DNA from: JAWWPY01 sp964412845
Lineage (GTDB): Bacteria > Actinomycetota > Actinomycetes > Streptosporangiales > Streptosporangiaceae
Direction of reading: 5' to 3'
NCBI GenBank assembly: GCA_964412845.1
Contig: CAYPQM010000005.1
Coordinates: 1-64,000, forward strand
Length of the DNA stretch: 64,000 nucleotides
The notes below the pieces were generated by a model. The model did not search any database. It was not told where the DNA came from and saw nothing but the letters and a program-made list of their open reading frames with translations. Numbering within the stretch: position 1 is the first letter of the stretch; every line of letters starts with the position of its first letter. Made by a program: the position numbers and the translations under genes. Of this stretch, positions 1 to 8,425 are shown piece by piece.

Positions 1-2
1 TG

Positions 3-347
3 CTGCTCGGCGTCGGCCTGGAGGCGTTCACGCTGGCGCATGGGATCGAGGAGTTGGCCGAGGTGCCCTGGCTCTTCAACCGGGTGGAGACCCTGCATGT
101 GATCACCAGCAGCGGGCCGGTGCTGACCGTGACGGCGCGTCGTCACACCGACGATCCTTACTACGAGGACCGTGATTTTCCCGGCCTGGAGCCGCTGCTC
201 AGGCAGGCCGACGCGATCCGATACGGCACGGCGGGACGCGCGACGACCCGCCTCATCGAGGCCGCGCCCGCCGCTGCCGTCCTGCTTCCCCTGATCAGGG
301 AGCAGCCCGACCTGGTGCTGGGCCCGCGGGCGCGGCGCGACCGGTAG
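3..347 (+). CDS. C-terminal fragment of an unidentified protein
   Basis: The reading frame is open from base 3 of the window, so this is the end of a gene that begins upstream; at least 114 residues are visible before the TAG at 345-347. The fragment alternates hydrophobic and charged segments and ends in an Arg-rich tail. I recognise no family motif. Codon use is GC-biased like the neighbours. It is followed by a convergent gene 61 bases away. The function is unknown. Confidence 0.5.
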   Translation: MLGVGLEAFTLAHGIEELAEVPWLFNRVETLHVITSSGPVLTVTARRHTDDPYYEDRDFPGLEPLLRQADAIRYGTAGRATTRLIEAAPAAAVLLPLIREQPDLVLGPRARRDR

Positions 348-408
348 CCCGCAGGCGCGCGCGAGGGCAGCTCGCGGCGTGCCGGGCCCGGCGGCAGGGG
401 CGCCGATG

Positions 409-2169
409 TCAGTCGGTGCTGGCCGTCATCCGCCGCGCCTGTTCCGCCTGGGTGATAAGCGACAGTGCGAGCACGGCCCCCACCCCCTCGCCAGCGCGTA
501 GCCGCAGGTCGAGGAGAGGCTCCAAGCCGAGGGCATCAAGCACATGCTGGTGCGCGGGTTCCGCGCTGAGATGCCCGGCGATCAAGTGGGCCTGGACCTC
601 GGGCCGGTGCCGGACGGCGACGAGCGCGCTGGTGGTGGTCAGCAGGCCGTCGAGCACGACGAGCCCGCCCGCGCCGGCCACGCCCAGGCACACTCCGGTG
701 AGGAAGGCTTGCTCGGGGCCGCCGACCCCGCCGAGCAGGTCCTCGACGGAGGACCTGCTGAGCTGGCCCGCCGGCGGGAGCCGTTCGCCCATCCGGGCCA
801 GGGCCTGCGTCACGACATCGCGCTTGCGGGTGACCATGGCCGTGTCGCTGCCCGCCCCGCGCCCCACGAGCTGTTCGGCCGGCGTGGCCAGCAGGGCTGC
901 GGCGACCGCCGAGGCGACGGTGGTGTTGCCGATGCCGACTTCGCCGAGAGCGACCGGGCCGGCCGCCGCGAACTCGTGGCCGGTCCGTTCCCCCGCCTCG
1001 AGCAGCCACGCCACGGCAGCCCGCTCCAGCGCGTCGGCACTGGCCAGGTCGCCCCGCACGCCGGACGGTCGGACGGGCCGCCAGCCGTCGATGGGCGCAC
1101 CGTCGATGCCGCAGTCGGCTAGGCATACGCCCAGGCCGGCGGCTCTGGCCATGGCGGCGCCCTGACCCTCCCCGGCGGCGAGCGCGCTGGCGACGAGGCG
1201 GGTGGTGCTGCGCGGGAACGCGCTGACCCGCAGGTCCGTGACAGGGTGGTCGGCGGCGGCGATGATCAGGGTGCCGGCGCCTCCGCGGGCGGCGATGGAT
1301 CCGGCCCGCAGCAGCGTCTCGCCGAGCAGCCCCAGCGACCCGGGCGCGGCCAGCAGGCGGTCCTCGCGGTCGCGGGCGCGGGTCCGCGCACCCGCCGCGG
1401 TGGACGCGCGATCACGGGGCGCAGCGGGCGCCGCCACGGGGGGCCAGCGGTCCTGCATGACGACCTCGGCCAGCGGGAGCCGCTGGGACCATCCGTGGCG
1501 CTCCAGTCCCGGTGCGGGAGGGCGCTCATCAGGCCAGCCGAGGCAGAGCCAGCCGAGCGTCACCACACCGGCGGGCAGGCCGAGCAGAGCGTTCAGCTCA
1601 TCGGGGTCGAACAGGGTGACCCAGCCCAGCCCGAGGCCGCGGGCCCGAGCGGTCAGCCACATGTTCTCGATCGCGCACGCGCAGGACCAGAGATCCGCGT
1701 CGGCGAAGGTGGCCCGGCCCAGCACACCAGCCGGGCGCGCCCGGCGGTCACAGCAGACCACGACACCCACCGGGGCTTCGCGGATCCCTTCCAGCTGCAG
1801 GCTGCGCAGATGGCGTCCGCTGTCCGCGTCGAGCTGCCGGGCCTGGGCCAGCCGGGCGCGGTCGGCCATGACCGCCGCGCTGGCCCGCAGCCGCGGATCC
1901 CGCACCACCAGGAAACGCCACGGCTGGGAATGCCCGACGCTGGGCGCCGCGTGGCCAGCCGCCAGCACCTCATCGATGATGTCGTCGCCGACGGGATCCG
2001 GCCGGAAACGGCGCACGTCCCGCCGGGCGGCGATGACCTCAGCCAGGGCAGCGCGCGTCGCGGCGGGCAGCGCCCAGCTCGTGGGATCGCCGGCCCGCTC
2101 GGCGCTGCTGGTGGTGTCCCCGATCAGCGGCCGCGGCCGGGGCCAGGGCGTCGATGACCCGGTGCTCAC
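409..2169 (-). CDS. cobT: BluB-CobT fusion (DMB synthase / nicotinate-nucleotide:DMB phosphoribosyltransferase)
   Basis: This 586-residue protein joins two cobalamin lower-ligand enzymes. Residues about 35-240 match the nitroreductase-like BluB family, which converts reduced FMN to 5,6-dimethylbenzimidazole; visible hallmarks are RRDVRRF (49-55) and APSVGHSQPW (75-84). Residues about 265-580 match CobT, which transfers phosphoribose from nicotinate mononucleotide to DMB to give alpha-ribazole phosphate. CobT hallmarks are GEVGIGNTT (409-417) and GEGVGA (560-565), the latter carrying the expected catalytic Glu. A linker rich in Ala, Pro and Arg (about 241-265) separates them. The GTG start at 2169 is weakly supported. 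No other cobalamin gene is in the window and I found no cobalamin riboswitch upstream. The cytoplasmic location and the pathway are known for the families; the fused architecture is read directly. Confidence 0.93.
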   Translation of the reverse strand: MSTGSSTPWPRPRPLIGDTTSSAERAGDPTSWALPAATRAALAEVIAARRDVRRFRPDPVGDDIIDEVLAAGHAAPSVGHSQPWRFLVVRDPRLRASAAVMADRARLAQARQLDADSGRHLRSLQLEGIREAPVGVVVCCDRRARPAGVLGRATFADADLWSCACAIENMWLTARARGLGLGWVTLFDPDELNALLGLPAGVVTLGWLCLGWPDERPPAPGLERHGWSQRLPLAEVVMQDRWPPVAAPAAPRDRASTAAGARTRARDREDRLLAAPGSLGLLGETLLRAGSIAARGGAGTLIIAAADHPVTDLRVSAFPRSTTRLVASALAAGEGQGAAMARAAGLGVCLADCGIDGAPIDGWRPVRPSGVRGDLASADALERAAVAWLLEAGERTGHEFAAAGPVALGEVGIGNTTVASAVAAALLATPAEQLVGRGAGSDTAMVTRKRDVVTQALARMGERLPPAGQLSRSSVEDLLGGVGGPEQAFLTGVCLGVAGAGGLVVLDGLLTTTSALVAVRHRPEVQAHLIAGHLSAEPAHQHVLDALGLEPLLDLRLRAGEGVGAVLALSLITQAEQARRMTASTD

Positions 2170-2655
2170 TGCGTGCCGCCGCTCGGGCGTGTCTCGCAGA
2201 TCTTCAGCCCGCTGCGCGTCCAGGGGAGGGCGCCTGGCCGCGTTGTCGCCGCCGCCAATAGCTCCGTGATTGGCTCCTCCTCCGCCTGGCGGTCCATCCC
2301 TCCAGACCGCCGCTCGCGACGGCCAAGTTCTACGAGACGCGCCCTAGCTGCCGTGGTGACCATGCCCTTCAGAAGAACGCCAGTGACCGGCCGAGCGGCC
2401 ACCCCTCGGGCGCTGGCACGCTTGCCCCCGCCGACGGCCGCCCGTGCGGGTTCGTCGGCCCCGCCACCAGCCGCCTGGTGCTCCCTCGGGAGTCATAGTA
2501 GCCACCGACCGTGGCCTGGCCGGCCAGCATCCCACCCGCGACCGCGCAGATCCTGGCGCCGCGCGAGCGGGCGCCGCTGGTTCGCGCGGGCGCGGCGGTT
2601 GGCCACCCAGCCCACCCTCGCCGCATCGTGCCGTGCCGGAGGCAGCCGGTGCCGG
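2170..2655. other. Stretch without a supported gene
   Basis: About 490 bases lie upstream of the bluB-cobT fusion. Short open frames exist on both strands, including one on the minus strand whose stop overlaps the GTG start of the fusion. None has a well-placed ribosome binding site or a recognisable product. I looked for the conserved cobalamin riboswitch core on the minus strand and did not find it. The region may hold the promoter of the fusion gene. Confidence 0.4.
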
Positions 2656-2874
2656 TTACGCTGCTGCGGGCCTGGGCCGGGACGGGCGGTCGTGGCCGCG
2701 TGCGGCTGCCTTAGCTGACCGGTGCGGTGCGGCCGGGGTGTGTGGCTGGTGGTGCCATCCGGTCCAAGGCGGCGAGAGGGTAGCGATCATCGCTGACAGC
2801 GCGATGGTCAGCGCGGCGCCGGTGGCGAGGATCGCCCAGAACCATGGCCAGAAATCTGGAGCGAGGGACAACAT
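2656..2874 (-). CDS. Small single-span membrane protein
   Basis: This is a 72-residue protein with one strongly hydrophobic segment (about residues 9-33, rich in Trp, Ala, Leu and Ile) followed by a basic, Pro/His-rich cytoplasmic-type tail. The ATG at 2874 is preceded by AAGGAGG with an 8-base spacer, which is the best argument that it is real; a TTG one codon upstream is the alternative start. It is divergent from the polysaccharide deacetylase gene. No family is recognised. Such small membrane proteins are common in actinomycetes, usually of unknown role. Confidence 0.5.
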   Translation of the reverse strand: MLSLAPDFWPWFWAILATGAALTIALSAMIATLSPPWTGWHHQPHTPAAPHRSAKAAARGHDRPSRPRPAAA

Positions 2875-3146
2875 CAACCCCGCCTCCTTCGGATAAGGCC
2901 CTTTCGGGGACTCTGCGAGCTGGCCTGCGCCAGCACCTACAGCATCCGGCCCGTGGTTACTCGTCAGTAGGGCCGTTGGGCTCCCCGCGCACGGGCCTAT
3001 GGCCCCCCTGGCTGGCGGATGCGGAGCGGCCCCCGCTGACCACGTCCGTACACCGGCCGATCGTCCCCCGGCTTAGGGACCGACAGCACTGCTCAGTCCG
3101 GGCCGGGTGTTGCTTTGCTGGTTTGGGGGCTCCGTCGAGGGTCGTG

Positions 3147-4500
3147 ATGACAATGGAAAGCTCAAGCAGGCGAGACGGGTTCCCGGGGTCTCGTTCCGCA
3201 CGCCCGGCAGGCCGGGCCGCATCGCGGCGGTACTTCGCGATGCCGGCCCGGAGGGCCGGGCGGATGGCGTGGGCGGTCGTCATAACGCTCGTTTCGGTCG
3301 GTGCCCTCGTGGCGTATTGCGCGCCTTCAGCGGCGTCATCGGCACCGGCCGCTTCCGCGGCGGCGAATCCGCTCCCGGGAGGCCTCGGCGGCCGCGAGTG
3401 GACCCTCATCCCGACCACCCACAAGGTGGTCGCGCTCACCTTCGATGCCGGGGCCAACGCTGATGGCGTGAGCAGCATCCTCGGCACGCTCAGCCGGGAA
3501 CACGTGCCAGCCACGTTCTTCCTCACCGGCGACTTCGTCACCGGCTTCCCGGCTCAGGCCAGGGCGATCGTGGCCGCGCGCGAACGAGTCGGTGACCACT
3601 CGATCTCCCACCCGTACTTCACCAGCCTGACTGACGCGCAGATACGCGACCAGGTGCTCGGAGCCCAAGCGCAGATCATGTCAGTGACGGGCGCGGATCC
3701 GTGGCCCTGGTTCCGCTTCCCTTACGGGGATCGCAACTCGCACACGATCTCGGTCGTCAACTCCGTTGGCTTCGTGCCGGTCGGCTGGACGGTTGACACC
3801 CTCGGCTGGGAGGGAACCTCGGGTGGCCGCACAGCGCAGACTGTCGCGGACCGTGTCCTCGCGAGCCTTCAGCCCGGCGAGATCGTACTCATGCACTGTG
3901 GCTCGAACCCGACGGACCACTCGACTCTGGACGCGGACGCACTGCCGGCCATCATCAAGGACCTGCGGGCGCGGGGATACTCGTTCGTGACCCTCGACGC
4001 CCTCCGCGGACTTGGCTACCTCGCCTTGACCTCGAACGGCGGGGTGCATAATTTCGGGGCGCCGTGGCACGGCTCGGATGCCGGGAAGCTNNNNNNNNNN
4101 NNNNNNNNNNNNNNNNNNNNNNNNNNNNNNNNNNNNNNNNNNNNNNNNNNNNNNNNNNNNNNNNNNNNNNNNNNNNNNNNNNNNNNNNNNCGGGTCGCTG
4201 GCCGGCCAGCTGCTGCCCGGCCAGGCCGTCACCGCCATCGCCGGCACGTCCGGGGGTGGCTACCTGATCCTGACGTCTGACGGCGGGGTGCATAATTTCG
4301 GGGCGCCGTGGCACGGCTCGGATGCCGGGAAGCTCCCGGCCGGTGTGAGCCCGGTGGGGCTGGCCGCTGATCCTGCCAGCGGCGGGTACTGGATCTTGAA
4401 GTCCAATGGCGGCGTGGACAACTACAACGCCCCCTGGTACGGGTCGCTGGCCGGCCAGCTGCTGCCCGGCCAGGCCGTCACCGCCATCGCCGGCGAATAG
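3147..4500 (+). CDS. Membrane-anchored or secreted polysaccharide deacetylase with beta-propeller-like C-terminal repeats (contains assembly gap)
   Basis: The N-terminal region has a hydrophobic segment (about residues 40-57), consistent with an uncleaved or cleaved signal, followed by a CE4/NodB deacetylase domain (about 92-285). Visible motifs are TFDAG (98-102, metal Asp), HSISHP (151-156, metal His pair), RFPYGD (190-195) and LMHCG (248-252). The CE4 family removes acetyl groups from chitin-like or peptidoglycan sugars outside the cell. After residue 290 the protein enters alternating repeats of about 41-42 residues, of the type SNGGVxxFGAPWxGS. A 100-N placeholder at 4091-4190 shifts the frame; the downstream frame continues the same repeats to TAG 4500, so I treat this as one gene with a gap. 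GTG 3144 and ATG 3147 or 3153 are candidate starts behind a GAGG sequence. The substrate is not known. Confidence 0.8.
4021..4496 (+). repeat. Tandem 249-bp coding repeat flanking an assembly gap
   Basis: After the gap the sequence from 4191 recurs at 4440, a period of 249 bp (83 codons), made of two related units of about 41-42 residues. A segment at 4041-4090 before the gap is identical to 4285-4334 after it. The near-identity of units explains why the assembly failed here, and the true number of units is unknown. Confidence 0.85.
4091..4190. other. Assembly gap (100 N)
   Basis: Exactly 100 N inside the tandem repeats of the deacetylase gene. The length is a placeholder. If only one 249-bp period were present, the true gap would be about 105 bases. 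Confidence 0.97.
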
Positions 4501-4539
4501 GGGACGGCGGGGCGCCCGACCACCCGCCCGGAGGCCAGG

Positions 4540-5400
4540 ATGATGCGACGTCAGGTGACCAGTGCCACGATGGCGAGGGGGCATGCGGCTTGTCCGTGGT
4601 GGACCCGGGCGGCAACCGCCCTAGCCGTCGCACTGCTGCCGCTTGGCCTCATCACCGGGGGGTGCGGCCGGCCGCACGCCGCCTCGCCGGTCCCCACTCC
4701 TGCGCCGAGAGGCACTCCGGCGCGATCACATGTTCCGCTGCCCAGTGGCCGAGCATCCGGGTCGGCCCGCACGCCGGCGTCGGCCGATTCCGCGACGGCT
4801 CCCGGCCGCCTGGTACCGCCGAGGCCGGCCTTCCGGGCCAGTGCATCGATTCTGACGGCGGCGATGCGGGCGCGGATGACCGGGGTCTCCTGGCATCGGG
4901 GCTGCCCGGTCAGCCTGAACCGGCTGAGGTTGCTCCGGCTCAGCTACTGGGGCTTTGATCAGGGCGTTCATCAGGGTGAGCTCGTGGTGAACGAGTCCGC
5001 CGCCGCCAGCGTCACGCGCGCCTTCCGCCTGCTGCTCGCCGCCCGGTTCCCGGTCAGGCAGATGCGGGTGGTGGATGACTTCGGAGGCGACGACGAACGG
5101 TCGATGCTGGCCGACAACACCTCAGCCTTCAACTGCCGGCTCGTCCCCGGCACGGCCGTATGGTCACAGCACGCCTACGGCCTGGCCGTTGACGTCAATC
5201 CATTCGAGAATCCAGAGGTCAGCGGTGGTGCTGTCGACCCGCCTGCGGCGGCGGCCTGGTCTGACCGGACACGGTCGAGCCCGGCGATGATCAGGTACGG
5301 GGACGCCGCGTGGCATGCGTTCGACACCATCGGCTGGACCTGGGGCGGGGCCTGGATTGCTCCGAAGGACTACCAGCACTTCTCCGCCAACGGCCAGTAA
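4540..5400 (+). CDS. M15-family D-Ala-D-Ala carboxypeptidase / L-Ala-D-Glu peptidase-like lipoprotein
   Basis: The protein has 286 residues. An N-terminal hydrophobic stretch ends in GLITGGC, a plausible lipobox with Cys42, followed by a Ser/Pro/Ala-rich linker to about residue 100. The C-terminal half is an M15 (VanY/Ply500-type) zinc peptidase: WSQHAYGLAVDVN contains the zinc His (211) and Asp (218), and DYQHF gives the third zinc ligand, His280. Enzymes of this family cleave peptidoglycan stem peptides in the cell wall. A GGAGG sequence lies just upstream of ATG 4540. It follows the deacetylase gene by 39 bases in the same direction, suggesting co-transcription and a shared role in wall remodelling. 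Which peptide bond is cut cannot be told from sequence. Confidence 0.87.
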   Translation: MMRRQVTSATMARGHAACPWWTRAATALAVALLPLGLITGGCGRPHAASPVPTPAPRGTPARSHVPLPSGRASGSARTPASADSATAPGRLVPPRPAFRASASILTAAMRARMTGVSWHRGCPVSLNRLRLLRLSYWGFDQGVHQGELVVNESAAASVTRAFRLLLAARFPVRQMRVVDDFGGDDERSMLADNTSAFNCRLVPGTAVWSQHAYGLAVDVNPFENPEVSGGAVDPPAAAAWSDRTRSSPAMIRYGDAAWHAFDTIGWTWGGAWIAPKDYQHFSANGQ

Positions 5401-5405
5401 CTGAC

Positions 5406-5438
5406 CCGGGCCGGCCGGGACACGATCCTGCGGCCCGG
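5406..5438. terminator. Possible hairpin between convergent genes
   Basis: CCGGGCCG at 5406-5413 pairs with CGGCCCGG at 5431-5438 across a 17-base loop, between the convergent M15 peptidase and sensor kinase genes. There is no T-run. It is a weak candidate for a bidirectional terminator. Confidence 0.3.
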
Positions 5439-5500
5439 CCGCGGTGACCCCGCACAGCACCGGTTCAGGGGGCGGCTCAGGTCGTCCGCGGATCTGGCCG

Positions 5501-6676
5501 CTAGCCGGCCAGGAGCCGCCGGTCCGGCGGCGGCCCGGTCCCGGACCGCGCCGGGTACGCGGGCAGCAGCAGTTCGAACACCGAGCCGTGGCCCACTGTG
5601 CTCTGGACATGGACTGAGCCGTGATGGGCCTCCGCGATCGCCTTCACTACCGCCAGGCCGAGGCCGAACCCGCCGGTCTCCCGGTTGCGGCCGGTATCGA
5701 CCCGGGTGAACCGGCCGAAGATCCGCCCGACCTCGGCCGCGGGGATGCCGGATCCTGAGTCCGTGACGGCGAGGATGACCTGCTCGCCCTCGCGGCGGAC
5801 GCTCAGTTCGATCTGTCCGTCAAGGTCGGTGTGATCGATCGCGTTCTCGATGAGCGCGTCCAGGGCCAGGGTCAGGCGGTCCCCGTCGGCCTGCACGCTC
5901 GCCTCGGCCAGGGCACCGAGCGACCAGCGCCGTGGCGTCTGGCCCCACCGGTGCAATGTCTCCACCACGAGCTCAGCGGCGTCCACGGGAGCCAGGTGCA
6001 GGAAGTCGGGGCTGTCCGTGGCGGCCAGCAGCATCAGCCGGTGGGCCAGCCGGCGCATCCGGAGCAGCTCATCCACGGCCACCCGGGCGTCCTTGGCGAT
6101 CGCCTGGTCGGTGGCGGCGTGCGTGATGAGCTCGGTGTGGCCGAGCGCGATGGTGATGGGCGTGCCCAGCTCGTGGGAGACGTCCTGGAGGAACTGCCGT
6201 TGCTGGTCGAGCAGGTGCAGGTTGCGCTCTGAGACGCGCTTCATTTCCTCCAGGGCCGCGAGCCGCCTGCGGGAATGCAGGACCATCACCACGAACATCA
6301 TGGCGACCAGGGGGACCTCGGCGAGGTAGTCCGCGTCCTGTTGCCCGCGCAGGACCTGCCAGCCGATCAGGCCGCCGGTGGACAGTGTCACCACCCCGAC
6401 CGTGAGGAGGGTGGATCCCAGGCGCCACAGGCGGAACCCGTAGAGAGTGGTCAGGCTGACCCAGATGATGAGAAACGGGATGGTCTGCCAGGCCGGGATG
6501 ACTCGCATCGCGATGAGGTTCAGCCCGATGAACCCCACCCACGCGATATCCACCCAGTACGCCCGGGCGAAATGACGCACCCGGCCACTCCACACCCAGG
6601 CCGCGCCGCCTTCGGCCGCACCGGAATGCGGCACCCGCGGCACAGGCTCAGCAGACAGCGTTTCCATGGATTCCAT
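5501..6676 (-). CDS. Orphan sensor histidine kinase (HisKA type)
   Basis: The protein has 391 residues with four or five hydrophobic segments in residues 40-135, a short linker helix, then a HisKA dimerisation domain with the phospho-acceptor DVSHELGTP (His168). The HATPase domain has the N-box DALIENAIDH (Asn277 region), the G1 box DSGSGIP (306-312) and the G2 box GFGLGLA (336-342). It should autophosphorylate in response to a membrane or envelope signal. No response regulator lies on either side, so its partner is elsewhere. ATG 6676 is used here; a second ATG at 6667 is better spaced from the CAGGGG at 6677-6682. The flanking genes encode wall enzymes and a secreted protein, which hints at an envelope role but does not show one. 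Confidence 0.9.
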   Translation of the reverse strand: MESMETLSAEPVPRVPHSGAAEGGAAWVWSGRVRHFARAYWVDIAWVGFIGLNLIAMRVIPAWQTIPFLIIWVSLTTLYGFRLWRLGSTLLTVGVVTLSTGGLIGWQVLRGQQDADYLAEVPLVAMMFVVMVLHSRRRLAALEEMKRVSERNLHLLDQQRQFLQDVSHELGTPITIALGHTELITHAATDQAIAKDARVAVDELLRMRRLAHRLMLLAATDSPDFLHLAPVDAAELVVETLHRWGQTPRRWSLGALAEASVQADGDRLTLALDALIENAIDHTDLDGQIELSVRREGEQVILAVTDSGSGIPAAEVGRIFGRFTRVDTGRNRETGGFGLGLAVVKAIAEAHHGSVHVQSTVGHGSVFELLLPAYPARSGTGPPPDRRLLAG

Positions 6677-6871
6677 CCCCTGCTCAGGCGCCTACCGAAT
6701 CCTACGGCTCCAGGGACCGTTTCAGGTATGCCCGGGGGACCCGCCGCCGCGGGCCGGCGGACCGGTCACCGGCCGGCCCATGGTCTGGCGGGCCGGGCCG
6801 GCCAGACAACGGGGGCGCGGGCCGCACGCCAGCCGGGCACCCTGCGTAAACACGAGCGCGGGCCGCACCAG

Positions 6872-6923
6872 ATTGATGATCAATGCGCCTCGCGTTCCTG
6901 TTGCCAACTGGCTTGGCAACAGG
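6872..6923. promoter_or_regulatory. Two palindromes in the intergenic region before the secreted protein gene
   Basis: The 374 bases between the divergent kinase and secreted-protein genes contain ATTGAT-g-ATCAAT (6872-6884) and, 12 bases on, a perfect 11-bp inverted repeat with a 5-base loop: CCTGTTGCCAA (6897-6907) and TTGGCAACAGG (6913-6923). Both are candidate operators for one or both divergent genes; the second could also form an RNA hairpin in a leader. The rest of 6677-7050 shows only the GAGGAGG ribosome binding site near 7037. Confidence 0.5.
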
Positions 6924-7050
6924 CAACGCCTGGGAACCACACGGCAGGACGCCCGACGATAGGAGCCATTAGCGGCTGGAAGGAGACCTGTTAATGGCAG
7001 GCGGAAATGCCTGCGGAAATGCGAGCGCACATTAACGAAGAGGAGGAAGC

Positions 7051-7629
7051 ATGCTACGACGATCACGATCCCGGCTCGCCGCCTGCGCTGGCGTTGCCTG
7101 CGCCGTGCTGGCCATAGCGAGCACGTCCGCTGCCGCGTCCGCCGCCATCACGGCGGGCCGGAGCGGTACCGCCGGGGGCACGCCGGTGCAGGTGACCGGT
7201 ACGCATCTGACGGCGGCACAGGAGAATGCGCTGGCCGCCGCAGTCAAGGCCAATCCTGGGCTGACCGCGGCCCAGGCGGCAACGGTCATCGGCAGTTCAT
7301 CGGCGGCGCGGGGCGGCCAGGCCATTCCTGATGCCCAGGGGACGTCGAAAGGCCCGTGCGGCAGCATAAGCCTCATCGGGTACCCGAGCGGGACCTACGG
7401 CTACGCCATGTTCTGGAATACGGCAGCCGTCGGCTCACCCTGGTTCGGCAGCCTTACCGTCTCCACCAACGGTATTAACGCGTCCGATGATGTTTACGGC
7501 ATCCCGCCCAATTCCGGGTCGGGTTTCCTCGATGACGTCGGCGACGAGCCGACTGGCACTCAGGCTAACGGCTGGGCCGTCACCTCCGGCGGGTGGTACT
7601 GCGGCATTTCCGTGTTCGCCGAGTGGTGA
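7051..7629 (+). CDS. Small secreted protein of unknown function
   Basis: The protein has 192 residues with a clear signal peptide: basic residues RRSRSR, then a hydrophobic Ala/Val-rich core, ending near ASAAI (about residue 32). The mature part has an N-terminal Ala-rich helical segment and a C-terminal domain rich in Gly, Ser, Asn, Trp and Tyr with two Cys (in GPCGS and YCGIS), which could form a disulfide outside the cell. GAGGAGG sits a few bases upstream of ATG 7051. A strong hairpin follows the stop codon. No family is recognised. It lies downstream of a palindromic regulatory region shared with the divergent sensor kinase. Confidence 0.75.
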   Translation: MLRRSRSRLAACAGVACAVLAIASTSAAASAAITAGRSGTAGGTPVQVTGTHLTAAQENALAAAVKANPGLTAAQAATVIGSSSAARGGQAIPDAQGTSKGPCGSISLIGYPSGTYGYAMFWNTAAVGSPWFGSLTVSTNGINASDDVYGIPPNSGSGFLDDVGDEPTGTQANGWAVTSGGWYCGISVFAEW

Positions 7630-7632
7630 CCG

Positions 7633-7735
7633 GCGCGCGCCGGACGGGGCCGCCCAGGCATCTCCGCGATCCTGTCCGGCGCGCGCAGGGCCGGCCCGCG
7701 GCCTGACGCGGCCGCCCAGCCAGCCAAGGCTGGGC
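7633..7735 (+). terminator. Two consecutive hairpins after the secreted protein gene
   Basis: A perfect 13-bp stem (7633-7645 with 7674-7686, 28-base loop) is followed by an 8-bp stem GCCCAGCC/GGCTGGGC (7714-7721 with 7728-7735, 6-base loop). There is no T-run, but GC-rich hairpins of this kind commonly end transcription in actinomycetes. Confidence 0.55.
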
Positions 7736-7764
7736 TGGCAACTTCAAAAACAAGGCACCTGTAC

Positions 7765-7802
7765 TGGGTTGCTGAATCCATAACACTGCTATGCTGCGTG
7801 CG
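7765..7802 (+). promoter_or_regulatory. Promoter and possible operator of the TetR gene
   Basis: TATGCT at 7790-7795 is a plausible -10 element that would place transcription start at or next to the GTG at 7802, giving a leaderless mRNA; no ribosome binding site is visible, which fits. TGGGTT (7765-7770) and AATCCATAA (7775-7783) form an imperfect inverted repeat. The right half resembles the left arm of the palindrome in the neighbouring exporter promoter, suggesting autoregulation. Confidence 0.4.
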
Positions 7803-8425
7803 TGTCTACCGATGTCTCCAGCAGGCCGCCGGCGCTGACGCGCAAGGGCCGGGCCACTCGTGACCGGATTGTCGCCGCCGCGGCGGAGCTGATGTATGAG
7901 CGCGGGGTGGCCGGCACGAGCGTCCAGGACGTCCAGCAGGCCGCCAGGGTGAGTGGTTCTCAGCTGTACCACTACTTTTCCGACAAGGCGGCCTTGGTCC
8001 GGGCGGTCATCGCCAGGCAGGCCGAGGCGGTGCTGGGAGGCCAGCGGCCGTGGCTGAGCCGTCTCGACAGCCTGGAGAGCCTCCGGGCCTGGCGTGACCT
8101 GCTGGTCAACTCCCAGCGCCGCCGCCAGTGCCAGGGTGCGTGCCCGATCGGCTCGCTGGCCAGCGAGCTCGCTGATACTGATGCCCAAGCGCGAGCCGAC
8201 CTCGCTGACACGTTCGGTCAGTGGGCGGCAGCCATCGGCGCCGGGCTTCAGGCCATGCAGGACCGCGGCGACCTGCGACCCGAGGCGGCCCCCGGCCAGC
8301 TCGCGTTCGCGCTCCTGGCGGCAGCGGAAGGCGGGCTGCTGCTGAGCAAGACCCTCCGCGACACCGCGCCGCTCGAGGCGGCCCTCGACACCGTGATCCG
8401 CCATATCGGCTCGCTCTCGGCATGA
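7802..8425 (+). CDS. TetR/AcrR-family transcriptional regulator
   Basis: The protein has 207 residues. The N-terminal helix-turn-helix spans about residues 15-62 (RDRIVAAAAELMYERG, then SVQDVQQAARVSGSQLYHYF). The C-terminal ligand-binding domain contains CQGACPIG followed by LASEL, typical of LmrA/YxaF-like TetR regulators that control multidrug exporters. It lies 250 bases upstream of a co-directional 14-TM drug exporter whose promoter carries a palindrome with a related half-site in this gene's own promoter. The likely role is a repressor of the exporter and of itself, released by a small molecule. The start is GTG with no ribosome binding site, consistent with leaderless transcription. Confidence 0.92.
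   Translation: MSTDVSSRPPALTRKGRATRDRIVAAAAELMYERGVAGTSVQDVQQAARVSGSQLYHYFSDKAALVRAVIARQAEAVLGGQRPWLSRLDSLESLRAWRDLLVNSQRRRQCQGACPIGSLASELADTDAQARADLADTFGQWAAAIGAGLQAMQDRGDLRPEAAPGQLAFALLAAAEGGLLLSKTLRDTAPLEAALDTVIRHIGSLSA

Noticed and set aside
2166..2402. 78-codon minus-strand frame overlapping the start of the bluB-cobT fusion
   Set aside because: GTG start with no spaced ribosome binding site, no family, and composition compatible with chance. The stop/start overlap is suggestive but not enough.
2170..2700. Cobalamin riboswitch upstream of bluB-cobT
   Set aside because: I searched the minus strand for the conserved B12-box-like core; only a loose match to its last part was seen, without the rest of the core.
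4091..4190. Apparent frameshift in the polysaccharide deacetylase
   Set aside because: The shift is caused by a 100-N placeholder; the same repeats continue on both sides, so a true frameshift is not shown.
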